A DNA stretch of 64,000 bases from Rikenellaceae bacterium (GCA_015060075.1 SUZE01000003.1:60048-124047), one strand, 5' to 3'; counted from the stretch's first letter, positions 1 to 8,875 are shown. The notes: generated by a model not told the origin, from the sequence alone. Program-made: numbers and translations.

Positions 1-49
1 AAAAGCCCTTACAGCGGACTTATCAACAATTTATTATATTCTCGCTATC

Positions 50-134
50 GCACGGGTTACAGAGTTACACGGGTTACAGAGTTACACGCCCCTGTAACTC
101 TGTAACTCTGTAACTTTTGTAACTCCGTAATTCG
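50..134. repeat. TGTAAC/GTTACA palindromic repeat, upstream copy
   Basis: GTTACAGA-type units are repeated in one orientation, then TGTAACTC-type units in the opposite orientation around a central CGCCCC, so the stretch can fold into a long hairpin. A shorter copy lies at 1530-1592 on the other side of the ATPase gene. The pattern resembles iterons or the end of a mobile segment, but no replication or transposition function is proven. Confidence 0.8.
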
Positions 135-242
135 TAGAGCCAAAACAAAAATTCAAAATTTTAATACGCTCACTATCTGCACATTAGCCGACACATCGAA
201 AAAAAGTTGCCCAAAACTCTTGACAAGGGCATTTTGCCGTAT

Positions 243-251
243 TATATTTGC
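243..251 (+). promoter_or_regulatory. -7 promoter box of the ATPase gene
   Basis: TATATTTGC fits the Bacteroidetes -7 consensus TAnnTTTG, and a TTGAC-like element lies about 20 bp upstream. The start codon follows 62 bp later. Confidence 0.6.
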
Positions 252-313
252 ACCGTATTTCGCAGTCGACAGCGTATCTAACATTTTAATAATCAATATT
301 ATTTACATCTGCC

Positions 314-1528
314 ATGAATACAAACACCAATAGTGTTGGTAGCGCTCCTGCTATGCCTACTGCACAACACAACAGAGAGTCCAAAGTTGGTATAAATCTA
401 CATCAATTATTGGACATCACTTGTGGTAATACCGATAAATCGGAGATGAAAACCGATGCCGAGAAAGAGTTACACGACCAACTTGCGCCAAAATATGACC
501 CTGTTCAGATGAGGGCAACAATCGAAGAGCAGGCGCTATATCGCTCACTCGAACCTCACCTTGTGGATATTAATCGTGCAATACCTGAGCCGATACCCAT
601 ATTATCACGCTACGGCTCAACAATTGCCAGCGAGGGCAATATTTCGGCTGTGGTGGGTGCCGCCAAGAGCAAAAAGACTTTTCTCTGTACGGCTCTCGTA
701 GGCGCACTCCTACGCACATCACAAGGCTCTGTGTTCGGCATAACACCCAAGGATATCAAAGTGTTATGGGTTGATACCGAACAGTCGGCAAGCCATGTAC
801 AGCGTGTGGTAAAACGCATTTACAGCCTTGCAGGGTGGAACAGCGAGATTAACTACAACAACCTCCACACCCTCACCTTGCGTGAAATTGAGCCGAAAGA
901 GCGAGCCGAGAAGATGGTCGATGCCATCAAACTATTCAAACCCAAACTTATAGTTATAGATGGCATAAGCGACCTTATGTACAACAGCAACTGCATCGAG
1001 GAGAGTGACGCAGTAGTAGGGCAGTTGATGGCACTATCTACGGAGTATAACTGCCACATACTCTGTGTATTGCACACCAACCCCAACAGCGACAAGGCTC
1101 GTGGACATATTGGTTCAACCCTGCAACGCAAGGCTGAAACAATGATATATGTACACAAGATTGGCGACTGCTCGGTGGTCGAACCGCAGTTCTGCCGTAA
1201 CGAGGAGTTTTCGCCGTTTGCCTTCTGCATAACGGAGGAGGGGTTACCCGAAGAGTGCGAGATACCACGCATAAGCGAGAAGGAGAATAGTTGCGTAGCC
1301 ATTATGCGCAACTTCTTCCCCAACGGAGTAGAGCGCACTGTACTTGTCACCAAGATAGAGGAGGAACTCGGCATAAGTAACAGCAATGCAAAGGTCAAGG
1401 TCAGCCGAGCCATCAAGAGTGGCATCTTGGAGTTGCAGGGCAATGGCAATGTAGTGGTTATGCCCGCAACCGAATCGCCATCTACGACCTACGGTTCCAT
1501 AACAGAAGGGAGGTATTCCGTAGTCTAA
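314..1528 (+). CDS. RepA/RecA-like AAA ATPase with C-terminal winged helix
   Basis: This 404-residue protein carries a RecA-like NTPase core of the AAA_25/RepA helicase type. The P-loop region at about 115-122 reads GAAKSKKT, a variant in which the usual second Gly is Ser-Lys. Walker B follows at 211-217 (KLIVIDG), and AQ/HTN-type residues occur near 255-260. Residues about 345-385 look like a winged helix-turn-helix. Such proteins are common as accessory helicases on Bacteroidales mobilizable elements, but no relaxase, integrase or rep gene lies beside it here. Palindromic TGTAAC repeats flank the gene on both sides, suggesting a small self-contained unit. The role is inferred from the family only. 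Confidence 0.7.
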   Translation: MNTNTNSVGSAPAMPTAQHNRESKVGINLHQLLDITCGNTDKSEMKTDAEKELHDQLAPKYDPVQMRATIEEQALYRSLEPHLVDINRAIPEPIPILSRYGSTIASEGNISAVVGAAKSKKTFLCTALVGALLRTSQGSVFGITPKDIKVLWVDTEQSASHVQRVVKRIYSLAGWNSEINYNNLHTLTLREIEPKERAEKMVDAIKLFKPKLIVIDGISDLMYNSNCIEESDAVVGQLMALSTEYNCHILCVLHTNPNSDKARGHIGSTLQRKAETMIYVHKIGDCSVVEPQFCRNEEFSPFAFCITEEGLPEECEIPRISEKENSCVAIMRNFFPNGVERTVLVTKIEEELGISNSNAKVKVSRAIKSGILELQGNGNVVVMPATESPSTTYGSITEGRYSVV

Positions 1529-1529
1529 G

Positions 1530-1592
1530 TAGTTACAGAGTTACAGAGTTACACGCCCCTGTAACTGTGTAACTCGTGTAACTTTTGTAACC
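1530..1592. repeat. TGTAAC/GTTACA palindromic repeat, downstream copy
   Basis: GTTACAGA units run into CGCCCC and then TGTAACTGTG-type units, as at 50-134. Together the two copies bracket the ATPase gene as imperfect direct repeats of a palindrome. The copy may also act as a transcription terminator, but no clear T-run follows. Confidence 0.75.
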
Positions 1593-1602
1593 AAAGCCGA
1601 AA

Positions 1603-1637
1603 ATTTTGCATTTTGCATTTTGCATTTTGCATTTTTT
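1603..1637. repeat. 7-bp tandem array (ATTTTGC x4)
   Basis: Four exact ATTTTGC heptamers and a degenerate fifth end 5 bp before the -7 box at 1642. This is one of many arrays with a 7-bp period in the window. Confidence 0.9.
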
Positions 1638-1641
1638 GTTC

Positions 1642-1650
1642 TATCTTTGC
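1642..1650 (+). promoter_or_regulatory. -7 promoter box of the guaB leader
   Basis: TATCTTTGC matches the Bacteroidetes -7 consensus. Transcription would start near 1655, about 190 bp before guaB. Confidence 0.7.
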
Positions 1651-1654
1651 CAAA

Positions 1655-1800
1655 AGTTTGAGCAAATGTATATTCTGCACAACATAGGCAAGCGCAAGAC
1701 TCCGCAAATCCCGGAGTTCCAAAGAGTGGGAGCGTGCGCAGTGTGCGGTGCTGAAAGATAAAGAGTTACGGGGCGGAGTGCGTATGCATTCCGCTTTTTG
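1655..1800 (+). ncRNA. Structured leader or small RNA upstream of guaB
   Basis: Between a good promoter and an intrinsic terminator lies a stretch that folds as a rod. The outer stem pairs 1673-1680 with 1748-1755, the middle stem pairs 1692-1696 with 1735-1739, and the apical hairpin pairs 1699-1704 with 1712-1717. It is either an independent ncRNA (size and shape recall 6S-like RNAs) or an attenuator leader for guaB. No known riboswitch consensus was recognised. Confidence 0.45.
1773..1800 (+). terminator. Intrinsic terminator or attenuator before guaB
   Basis: A 9-bp stem (1773-1781 with 1786-1794, one G-T pair, GTAT loop) is followed by TTTTT. It lies 49 bp before the guaB start, and no second -7 box is visible between them, so guaB may depend on read-through. 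Confidence 0.75.
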
Positions 1801-1842
1801 TTTTCAGAAAACAAATTAATAATAATATAAATATAGGTAATT

Positions 1843-3315
1843 ATGTTTCTTGACGAAAGAGTTTATCAAGAGGGTTTGACCTTTGACGATGTATTGCTTG
1901 TTCCGGCATACTCGGAGGTTCTGCCACGCGAAGTTAGCACCAAAGGGCGCTTCTCGCGAAACATTACGCTCAACATTCCTATCGTATCGGCTGCGATGGA
2001 TACCGTAACCGAAGCACCTATGGCTATTGCCGTAGCGCGCGAGGGTGGTATTGGCGTGATTCACAAGAATATGTCTATTGCCGAGCAAGCTGCGCATGTA
2101 CGCCGTGTGAAGCGTGCCGAGAATGGCATGATTGATGACCCTGTAACCATCTCACGCGAAAATACCGTAGGCGATGCGTTGGCGATGATGCAGGAGAACA
2201 AGATTGGCGGTATTCCGGTTGTCGATGAAAATCGCTATCTCGTAGGTATCGTAACCAACCGTGACCTCCGCTTCCAGAAGGATATGTCGCGCAAGATTGA
2301 CGAGGTTATGACCTCAAAAAATCTCGTTACTATCACCGAGGGCGACAAGAATACCGATGTAGCAGAGGTATTGCTCTCGAACAAGATTGAGAAGTTGCCC
2401 GTAGTGGATAACGAGGGACACCTCGTAGGACTTATCACCTACAAGGACTTGACAAAGGCTCAGGACCACCCGAACGCATGTAAGGACTCGAAAGGTCGTT
2501 TGCGTGTAGCGGCAGGTATAGGCATCACGCCCGATGCAATGGAGCGTGTTGCTGCGCTTGTAGCCGAGAGTGTTGATGCGGTAGTTCTCGACTCGGCACA
2601 CGGACACACAAAGGGCGTTGTCGGCTTGTTGAAGAGAATTAAGGAGGTATATCCAAAACTCGATGTAGTGGTTGGTAACATCGCCACCGCCGAGGCTGCG
2701 AAATATCTTATCGAGAATGGTGCCGATGGTATCAAGGTAGGTATCGGTCCGGGCTCAATCTGTACAACCCGTATTATCGCAGGCGTGGGCGTTCCACAAT
2801 TGACCGCTATCTTCGACTGCGCAAAGGCTGCGCAGGGTAGTGGCGTAGGCGTTATTGCCGATGGCGGTTTGCGCTACTCGGGCGATATCGTGAAGGCATT
2901 ATCGGCAGGTGGTACTTGCGTGATGTGCGGCTCGATGTTTGCCGGTACGGAGGAGTCTCCGGGCGAAACCATTATCTACAATGGTCGTAAGTTCAAGACC
3001 TATCGCGGTATGGGCTCTATCGATGCGATGAAGGCAGGTTCGAAGGACCGCTACTTCCAGGACGGTGAGGCTAACGCTATGAAACTCGTTCCGGAGGGTA
3101 TCGTTGGTCGAGTACCATTCAAAGGCTCGTTGGCGGAGACTGTGTATCAGTTGGTTGGCGGTATTCGTGCAGGTATGGGCTACTGTGGCGCACGCTCAAT
3201 CGAGGAGTTGCAGAAGGCTCGCTTCGTTCGCATTACCTCGGCAGCCGTAGTGGAGAACCACCCACACGACATCACCATCACACGCGAAACGCCAAATTAT
3301 TCGCGAGGCGAATAA
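1843..3315 (+). CDS. guaB: IMP dehydrogenase
   Basis: GuaB oxidises IMP to XMP with NAD+, the first committed step of guanine nucleotide synthesis. The 490-residue length is normal. The (beta/alpha)8 barrel is interrupted at about residues 95-205 by two CBS domains, which bind adenine or guanine nucleotides in this family. The active-site loop GPGSICTTR holds catalytic Cys307, and the flap region GRVPFKG lies near residue 430. It is followed at 193 bp by guaA, which uses its product, so the two genes form a pathway pair. A structured leader with a terminator precedes it, and a 7-bp repeat array follows the stop codon. Confidence 0.97.
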   Translation: MFLDERVYQEGLTFDDVLLVPAYSEVLPREVSTKGRFSRNITLNIPIVSAAMDTVTEAPMAIAVAREGGIGVIHKNMSIAEQAAHVRRVKRAENGMIDDPVTISRENTVGDALAMMQENKIGGIPVVDENRYLVGIVTNRDLRFQKDMSRKIDEVMTSKNLVTITEGDKNTDVAEVLLSNKIEKLPVVDNEGHLVGLITYKDLTKAQDHPNACKDSKGRLRVAAGIGITPDAMERVAALVAESVDAVVLDSAHGHTKGVVGLLKRIKEVYPKLDVVVGNIATAEAAKYLIENGADGIKVGIGPGSICTTRIIAGVGVPQLTAIFDCAKAAQGSGVGVIADGGLRYSGDIVKALSAGGTCVMCGSMFAGTEESPGETIIYNGRKFKTYRGMGSIDAMKAGSKDRYFQDGEANAMKLVPEGIVGRVPFKGSLAETVYQLVGGIRAGMGYCGARSIEELQKARFVRITSAAVVENHPHDITITRETPNYSRGE

Positions 3316-3319
3316 AAAA

Positions 3320-3354
3320 CGGAAAGCGGAAAACGGAGAACGGAAAACTAAAAA
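3320..3354. repeat. 7-bp tandem array (CGGAAAA family)
   Basis: Units CGGAAAG, CGGAAAA, CGGAGAA, CGGAAAA and CTAAAAA follow one another in exact 7-bp register just after the guaB stop codon. The same unit family recurs near 18.2, 18.3, 49.9, 55.8 and 56.3 kb. Confidence 0.9.
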
Positions 3355-3507
3355 AAGATAATTCAAAATCGGAGGCGATTGAGGAAATTTTGTGCGTTAT
3401 GCAGTAGCGAAAAGCACAGCATAGTAAGCCTATGTGAGCATTTACGATACAAGTAAGGTGCAAAATTTACCAATCGGAACGATTTTCAAACAAAAAGCAA
3501 AACAGTT

Positions 3508-4815
3508 ATGAAACAAGACATGATTGTAATCTTGGACTTGGGAAGTCACGAGAACACAGTAGTTGCCCGAGCAATTCGTGCTTTGGGCGTATATAGCGAG
3601 ATTTACCCACACGACATCACTGCAAAGGAGTTGCAGGCGTTGCCAAATGTTAAGGGTGTCATCATCAACGGAGGTCCTAACTGCGTAATCGATGGGGTAG
3701 AGATTGATGTTTTGCCGGAGATTTACGAGGCAGGCTACCCTGTAATGGCAGCAGGTTGGGATAAGGCGTTGTGCGACAAGAAGTTGCCACAATTCACAGA
3801 CAATCTCGAAGCCATCAAAGAGGCTGTAAAGGGCTTTGTATTCGATACTTGTAAGGCTGAGGCTAATTGGAATATGACCAACTTCGTAGCCGACCAAGTG
3901 GAGCTGATTCGTCAGCAGGTTGGAGATAAGAAGGTGTTGCTCGCATTGTCGGGAGGCGTTGATTCTTCGGTAGTTGCAGCGTTGCTATTGAAGGCTATCG
4001 GCGATAATCTCGTTTGCGTGCATGTAAATCACGGCTTGATGCGTAAGGGCGAGTCGGAGAATGTTGTGGAGGTATTCCGCAACCAGCTCTGCGCAAACCT
4101 TGTATATGTTGATGCTACGGAGCGTTTCTTGACAAAGTTGGAGGGCGTAGAGGACCCTGAAAAGAAACGCAAGATTATCGGTGGCGAGTTTATCCGCGTA
4201 TTCGAGGAGGAGGCTCGCAAGTTGGACGGCATCGACTTCCTCGGTCAGGGAACAATCTATCCTGACATCGTAGAGAGTGGCACCAAGACTGCAAAGATGG
4301 TTAAGTCGCACCACAACGTAGGTGGTCTGCCTGAGGATTTGCAGTTCGAATTGGTAGAGCCATTGAAGCAGCTCTTCAAGGACGAAGTTCGTGCTTGCGG
4401 TGTTGAGTTGGGCTTGCCATACGAGATGGTATATCGTCAGCCATTCCCTGGACCTGGTTTGGGTGTTCGTTGCCTTGGCGCAATCACTCGCGACCGCTTG
4501 GAGGCAGTTCGTGAATCGGACGCTATTTTGCGTGAGGAGTTCGCAAAGGCAGGTTTGGACAAGAGCGTATGGCAGTATTTCACCATCGTTCCTGACTTTA
4601 AGTCGGTAGGTGTACGCAACAATGCTCGTTCGTACGATTGGCCTGTAATCATTCGTGCTGTGAATACCGTGGATGCGATGACTGCAACCATCGAGCATAT
4701 CGACTGGGCTATCCTTGGCAAGATTACCGACCGCATCTTGAAAGAGGTACCAAATGTAAACCGTGTTTGCTACGACCTCTCTCCAAAACCAAATGCAACA
4801 ATCGAGTGGGAGTAG
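3508..4815 (+). CDS. guaA: GMP synthase with degenerate glutaminase domain
   Basis: The C-terminal two thirds is a full GMP synthetase. It has the PP-loop SGGVDSS at 148-154, the conserved stretch around GQGTIYPDIVESG, and the dimerisation domain with QPFPGPGLGVR. This part aminates XMP to GMP using ATP. The N-terminal class I amidotransferase domain is cut to about 115 residues. It keeps the first strand (LDLGS) and the last helix (FVFDTC), but where the nucleophile motif GxCxG should be it reads MAAGWDKAL. The His/Glu dyad region is missing. At 435 residues it is about 75-90 shorter than typical GuaA. I infer it uses free ammonia or a separate glutaminase; none is adjacent. Confidence 0.93.
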   Translation: MKQDMIVILDLGSHENTVVARAIRALGVYSEIYPHDITAKELQALPNVKGVIINGGPNCVIDGVEIDVLPEIYEAGYPVMAAGWDKALCDKKLPQFTDNLEAIKEAVKGFVFDTCKAEANWNMTNFVADQVELIRQQVGDKKVLLALSGGVDSSVVAALLLKAIGDNLVCVHVNHGLMRKGESENVVEVFRNQLCANLVYVDATERFLTKLEGVEDPEKKRKIIGGEFIRVFEEEARKLDGIDFLGQGTIYPDIVESGTKTAKMVKSHHNVGGLPEDLQFELVEPLKQLFKDEVRACGVELGLPYEMVYRQPFPGPGLGVRCLGAITRDRLEAVRESDAILREEFAKAGLDKSVWQYFTIVPDFKSVGVRNNARSYDWPVIIRAVNTVDAMTATIEHIDWAILGKITDRILKEVPNVNRVCYDLSPKPNATIEWE

Positions 4816-4835
4816 TTGCAATATCTATGTAAATA

Positions 4836-4870
4836 GAAGTGGGCGCTCGTAATGAACGCCCACTTCTTTG
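4836..4870. terminator. Terminator between guaA and the convergent lipoprotein gene
   Basis: A 10-bp perfect stem (GAAGTGGGCG with CGCCCACTTC) with an 11-nt loop is followed by TTTGTTG. It lies between convergent genes and probably serves guaA first. Confidence 0.8.
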
Positions 4871-4887
4871 TTGTTATCAAACTATTT

Positions 4888-5400
4888 CTAATAAATCTGT
4901 GGCTCAATTACCAATGTTGCAACTACCATCTCCTGTTCGCACATTGACAATGCAACCTCTACCTCCATCGCCTCTTCATACGACTCAGGAGTTTTGATAA
5001 CTTTGAAATAGAGTGCATTCGTACCTCTGTCACCACTTGCTGTTTCGCCCCAAGTATAGTTCTCATCTGCAAAACCATAGCCCTGACCAATCTGAATATA
5101 AGCTCGACCCTGACCTACTACCTTTGCAGTCCACTCTGCATTAGGCGTCATACGATACTCCAATGTCGTACCATCGAATTTTGCAAATTGGAAACCAACG
5201 CCCTTATCATTCTTGAAGCTATCTGCCGAAGCCCAAGTCCATTTATACTCACCTGTATCCTCGTTCTGAGAATAGGTTGCAGTCTTGTTGTACGGGAATG
5301 CAGGTACCAATGTAGGCTCCTTCTTCTGCGCACACGATGTCACGAACAAAGCCGATGCTACGATAGCAACAAGGCTCAAAATAGTTGTAATTTTTTTCAT
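4888..5400 (-). CDS. Lipoprotein of unknown function
   Basis: This 170-residue protein has a type II signal peptide (positive n-region, hydrophobic stretch, lipobox VTSC with lipidated Cys23). The mature part is rich in aromatic and polar residues and probably forms beta sheets. I recognise no family. It is the last gene of the minus-strand group 8.8-4.9 kb but is separated from the oxidoreductase gene by 34 bp of T-rich sequence, so it could be in that operon or have its own promoter. Confidence 0.8.
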   Translation of the reverse strand: MKKITTILSLVAIVASALFVTSCAQKKEPTLVPAFPYNKTATYSQNEDTGEYKWTWASADSFKNDKGVGFQFAKFDGTTLEYRMTPNAEWTAKVVGQGRAYIQIGQGYGFADENYTWGETASGDRGTNALYFKVIKTPESYEEAMEVEVALSMCEQEMVVATLVIEPQIY

Positions 5401-5434
5401 AGTTTTTTTTTGTTTTATTTAGTTAGTAAATTAT

Positions 5435-6829
5435 TTAATTTTCATCTTCGATTCCTCGAACATAACGGTCAATAGCAACGGCGGCCTTACGACCTGCACC
5501 CATTGCCAAAATCACAGTTGCTGCACCCGTAACGGTATCTCCACCTGCAAAAACACCTTTGCGTGAGGTCCGTCCCCACTCGTCAGCCACAATGCAACCT
5601 CGGCGTGAGGTTTCGAGAGCCTCAGTAGTTGATGCAATAAGCGGATTTGGCGAAGTTCCGAGTGCCATAACCACAACATCGCACTCAATCTCAAAATCAG
5701 AACCTTCAACCACCTGCGGAGAACGGCGACCACTCTCGTCAGGCTCGCCCAGCTCCATCTGCACGCAATTTATAGCCTTTACCCAGCCACTCTCATCGCC
5801 CAAAATGGCGGTAGGGTTGGTGAGCATCTTAAACTCAATGCCCTCCTCCTTGGCGTGGTGTACCTCCTCAACTCGGGCAGGCAACTCCTTCTCGCTACGG
5901 CGATAGACGATTGTAGCCTCAGCGCCCAATCGTTTTGCGGTGCGGACTGCGTCCATCGCAACATTTCCACCCCCCACGACTACGACCTTACGACCTACAT
6001 AAATAGGAGTATCGTACCCATCATCGTAGGCGTGCATAAGGTTTGCGCGCGTGAGAAACTCATTCGCCGACAATACGCCGTTCAAGTTCTCACCCTCGAT
6101 ACCCATAAAGCGTGGCAAACCTGCACCAGAGCCGATAAATACAGCATCGTAGCCCTCCTCATCAAGCAAGGCATCAACCGTAATGGTACGACCTACAACA
6201 ACATCTGTTTCAATCGTAACACCAAGTTGTTTAACGCTCTCTATCTCCGCCTTTACGATACGCTCTTTCGGCAATCGAAACTCCGGAATACCATATACAA
6301 GAACGCCTCCTGCTTCGTGCAGTGCCTCGAATATCGTCACTTCGTAGCCCATCTTTGCAAGGTCGCTTGCGCAAGCCAATCCCGCAGGACCACTACCAAC
6401 AACAGCCACCTTGTGACCATTCTTCTCTATCTTCGTAGCAACACGACCATTCTCCAACTGCCAATCGCCCACGAAACGCTCCAACTTGCCAATCGCTACC
6501 GGCTCACCCTTGATACCAAGAATACATGAGCCTTCGCACTGTGTCTCCTGCGGGCAAACACGACCACAAATGCTCGGCAGAGATGAATCCGCCGAAATAA
6601 CCTCGGCAGCACCTCTCATATCGCCTTCACGCAGACGCTCTATAAAACGAGGTATCTGTATACCAACCGGACAAGCAGTCACACAACGAGGGTTCTTACA
6701 GTCGAGGCATCGGGTAGCCTCCAACATCGCCTCCTCCTTGTTGTAGCCATAGCAGACCTCCTCAAAATTGGTTGCCCGCACCTTTGGGTCTTGTTCACGT
6801 ACCTGAACACGAGGTATCTTATTTGCCAT
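5435..6829 (-). CDS. NfnB/GltA-type NADPH-dependent oxidoreductase
   Basis: The 464-residue protein belongs to the glutamate synthase small subunit-like family (GltA/SudA/NfnB). The N-terminal 140 residues hold two Cys clusters (CLDCKNPRCVTACP and CGRVCPQETQCEGSC) expected to bind two [4Fe-4S] clusters. A Rossmann FAD site (VVGSGPAGLACA) follows at about 145, and an NADPH site (VVVVGGGNVAMDA) lies near 280. Its stop-start neighbour, 2 bp upstream, encodes an NfnA-like FAD/[2Fe-2S] subunit. The pair matches electron-bifurcating NADH-dependent ferredoxin:NADP oxidoreductase or sulfide dehydrogenase. No large glutamate synthase subunit is nearby, so glutamate synthesis is less likely. Confidence 0.85.
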   Translation of the reverse strand: MANKIPRVQVREQDPKVRATNFEEVCYGYNKEEAMLEATRCLDCKNPRCVTACPVGIQIPRFIERLREGDMRGAAEVISADSSLPSICGRVCPQETQCEGSCILGIKGEPVAIGKLERFVGDWQLENGRVATKIEKNGHKVAVVGSGPAGLACASDLAKMGYEVTIFEALHEAGGVLVYGIPEFRLPKERIVKAEIESVKQLGVTIETDVVVGRTITVDALLDEEGYDAVFIGSGAGLPRFMGIEGENLNGVLSANEFLTRANLMHAYDDGYDTPIYVGRKVVVVGGGNVAMDAVRTAKRLGAEATIVYRRSEKELPARVEEVHHAKEEGIEFKMLTNPTAILGDESGWVKAINCVQMELGEPDESGRRSPQVVEGSDFEIECDVVVMALGTSPNPLIASTTEALETSRRGCIVADEWGRTSRKGVFAGGDTVTGAATVILAMGAGRKAAVAIDRYVRGIEDEN

Positions 6830-6831
6830 AA

Positions 6832-7713
6832 CTACTTATCCAAACCAATATTACACTTATGTCCCGCCTCACGCTCACGCTGAATAGCCAATGCTCGCTG
6901 CTCCTGTGTGCGGTACATACCCTGACGGCGCATTGCCTCATCGAAATCGACATCGTATGCGTTGAACTCCGGACCATCTACGCAAGTAAATTTCGTCTTA
7001 CCTGCAATAGTCACACGGCACGCTCCGCACATTCCCGTACCATCAACCATCAATGCGTTGAGCGATACTATGCACGGCAGGTCAAATTTCTTTGCCGTCA
7101 GCGTTACAAATTTCATCATAATCATCGGACCGATAGCCACGCAGCAATCATACTGCTTGCCCTCGTTCACGAGTTTTTCGAGTAGGGTAGTCACCAATCC
7201 GTGAAATCCCTCCGAGCCATCGTCCGTAGCGATGTAGAGATTTGTAGCAACTTTGCGCATCTCCTCGGCGTAGATAAGTAAATCCTTTGTCTTTGCGCCG
7301 ACTATAACATCGACCTCTACACCACGCTCCGTGAGCCACTTGACTTGTGGAAAAACAGGTGCAGCACCTACGCCACCACCTACAAAGATGAATTTACGCT
7401 TACGCAACTCCTCAATAGGCTCTGTCACAAAATCCGAAGGGCGACCAAGCGGACCTGCTACATCGGCAAGGCTTTCGCCAGCACCCTTTGCCACTATTTT
7501 GCGAGTCGATACGCCCAAAGCCTGCGTTACAAGAGTAACCGTTCCCTCCTGCTCGTCATAATCGGCAATTGTCAGTGGGGTACGCTCACTATGCTCATCG
7601 GCACGCACAATAACAAACTGCCCCGGTTTTGCCGAGTGGGCAATGCGTGGTGCCTTGACACGAGTCAAGTATATATTCTCTGCAAGTTCTCTCTTTTCTA
7701 CTATCTCAAACAT
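6832..7713 (-). CDS. NfnA-like FAD/[2Fe-2S] ferredoxin-NADP reductase subunit
   Basis: This 293-residue protein resembles PyrK, SudB and NfnA, i.e. ferredoxin reductase-type electron transfer subunits. An N-terminal FAD barrel includes RTPLTIAD, followed by an NAD-binding half with FVGGGVGAAPVFP. A C-terminal Cys cluster (CGACRV and a later Cys) should bind a [2Fe-2S] cluster. It lies directly upstream of the NfnB-like gene with a 2-bp gap, so the two subunits should be made together. The family shuttles electrons between NAD(P)H and ferredoxin. Direction and bifurcation cannot be read from sequence. Confidence 0.85.
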   Translation of the reverse strand: MFEIVEKRELAENIYLTRVKAPRIAHSAKPGQFVIVRADEHSERTPLTIADYDEQEGTVTLVTQALGVSTRKIVAKGAGESLADVAGPLGRPSDFVTEPIEELRKRKFIFVGGGVGAAPVFPQVKWLTERGVEVDVIVGAKTKDLLIYAEEMRKVATNLYIATDDGSEGFHGLVTTLLEKLVNEGKQYDCCVAIGPMIMMKFVTLTAKKFDLPCIVSLNALMVDGTGMCGACRVTIAGKTKFTCVDGPEFNAYDVDFDEAMRRQGMYRTQEQRALAIQREREAGHKCNIGLDK

Positions 7714-7737
7714 TGCTGTTTATTTCAAATCTCGTCG

Positions 7738-8811
7738 TTACTTCTCAACTATCGCCGACACCCTAATCGTACACACGGGCATCTTCGGGTCGTTGCTCAC
7801 GATACGCAACTTTTCGACCACTGCCCCAAACGGCAACAGCGAGGGGTTTATCGTAACAGTAATTTTTCTCTTTTCCCCTTGTGTAACAGTGCTATTCCCC
7901 TCTAAATCAACCGCAAACCCATCTTTTTCGAGTTCCAATTTGCGTATTATCAAAGGCTCTTTTCCAACGTTGCGCACCTCTATTTCACGCACCAACTTTT
8001 CGGAATTGCACTTTACAGCGCCAAATTTAATAAAATTTTCCGAAAGAGCAATCATTTGAGCCCTATTATTTGCATTTTCTGCACGAGAATCTATCGCCAC
8101 TCCGTTTATAATAAACGGATATTGAGCCTTTCGACCATCGGCAACCAACCAAACAGAGTAGGAGAGCGAGCCATATTTTTCGCTATTTTCAGGCAGCAGA
8201 CAGCCAAAACTTATCGCAGCCTTCTCGCCCGCTTGCAACTCCGCAGGACAATAGAACTCCAACTCCGAATATGGGTTTTCAATCGAGAGTGACACCCTGC
8301 GTTGAGATGTATTTACAATATCAAATGTCGATTGCTTCATCTTTCCATGTTCGAGATAACCGAACGAGTGGGCATTAGTTGCTACACGAACACACTTATC
8401 TAATAAAATAGGATACTCCTCCTCGACACTCTTCTTACGAGGAGTTACCGTTCCCGTAATAAGCAGTCGCTCTTCCAATGCGCCATCATTCGTGACAATA
8501 GTCACCTTTCGAGCAAAAGCACCAGGATAGTTCATCGGATTAAATACTACTTTTATATGGGCCGTACCATCAGGCATTATAGGCTTACGCACAAACTCCG
8601 CCTTTGTGCAACCGCATGAAGAGTGTGCAGCGACAATAACAAGCGGCTTTTCCGAGCCGTTATGTAACGTGAAAACATGCTCCACTACACCGCCATCTTC
8701 GGCAATAACACCAAAATCATGAGAATTTTTCTCAAAATATATTTTTGCCTCCGACACGCCATAACAGAGTGTAAATAAGGCGATAACGACAATCTTCGTA
8801 AATCTTTTCAT
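7738..8811 (-). CDS. DUF1573 protein, secreted
   Basis: The protein contains DUF1573 Ig-like (ASH/HYDIN-like) modules with the hallmark pattern NSHDFGVI, LHNGSEKPLVI and SSCGCT, repeated in weaker form near the C-terminus. An N-terminal signal peptide (MKRFTKIVVIALFTLCYG) precedes them. I place the start at 8811 rather than at the upstream in-frame Met. A -7 box (8817-8824) would start transcription at about this ATG, and the longer reading frame would overlap the tRNA-Asn promoter. The function is unknown; the family is abundant in Bacteroidetes envelopes. Confidence 0.85.
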   Translation of the reverse strand: MKRFTKIVVIALFTLCYGVSEAKIYFEKNSHDFGVIAEDGGVVEHVFTLHNGSEKPLVIVAAHSSCGCTKAEFVRKPIMPDGTAHIKVVFNPMNYPGAFARKVTIVTNDGALEERLLITGTVTPRKKSVEEEYPILLDKCVRVATNAHSFGYLEHGKMKQSTFDIVNTSQRRVSLSIENPYSELEFYCPAELQAGEKAAISFGCLLPENSEKYGSLSYSVWLVADGRKAQYPFIINGVAIDSRAENANNRAQMIALSENFIKFGAVKCNSEKLVREIEVRNVGKEPLIIRKLELEKDGFAVDLEGNSTVTQGEKRKITVTINPSLLPFGAVVEKLRIVSNDPKMPVCTIRVSAIVEK

Positions 8812-8816
8812 GGGTA

Positions 8817-8824
8817 CAAAGATA
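8817..8824 (-). promoter_or_regulatory. -7 box only 5 nt from the start codon (leaderless)
   Basis: On the minus strand TTTG (8845-8848), a 20-bp spacer and TATCTTTG (8817-8824) are followed by TACCC and the ATG. With the usual start a few bases after the -7 box, the mRNA would begin at or next to the A of the ATG. Confidence 0.65.
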
Positions 8825-8875
8825 ATTTTTTTAATTTTTTTGTGCAAAAGTTTTGCAGGAATAAAAAATTTGCCA

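Noticed and set aside
1655..1800. SRP RNA or tmRNA
   Set aside because: The GGAA-type SRP loop motif and the tmRNA acceptor ends are absent.
3985..4821. 278-codon antisense frame opposite guaA
   Set aside because: It is the mirror of a strongly conserved gene on the plus strand; its residues show no domain or signal.
5855..6529. 224-codon frame opposite the NfnB-like gene
   Set aside because: Antisense shadow of a conserved flavoprotein gene.
5435..6829. True glutamate synthase small subunit (GltD)
   Set aside because: No large subunit gene is near and the adjacent NfnA-like gene fits a ferredoxin/NADP reductase or sulfide dehydrogenase pair better.
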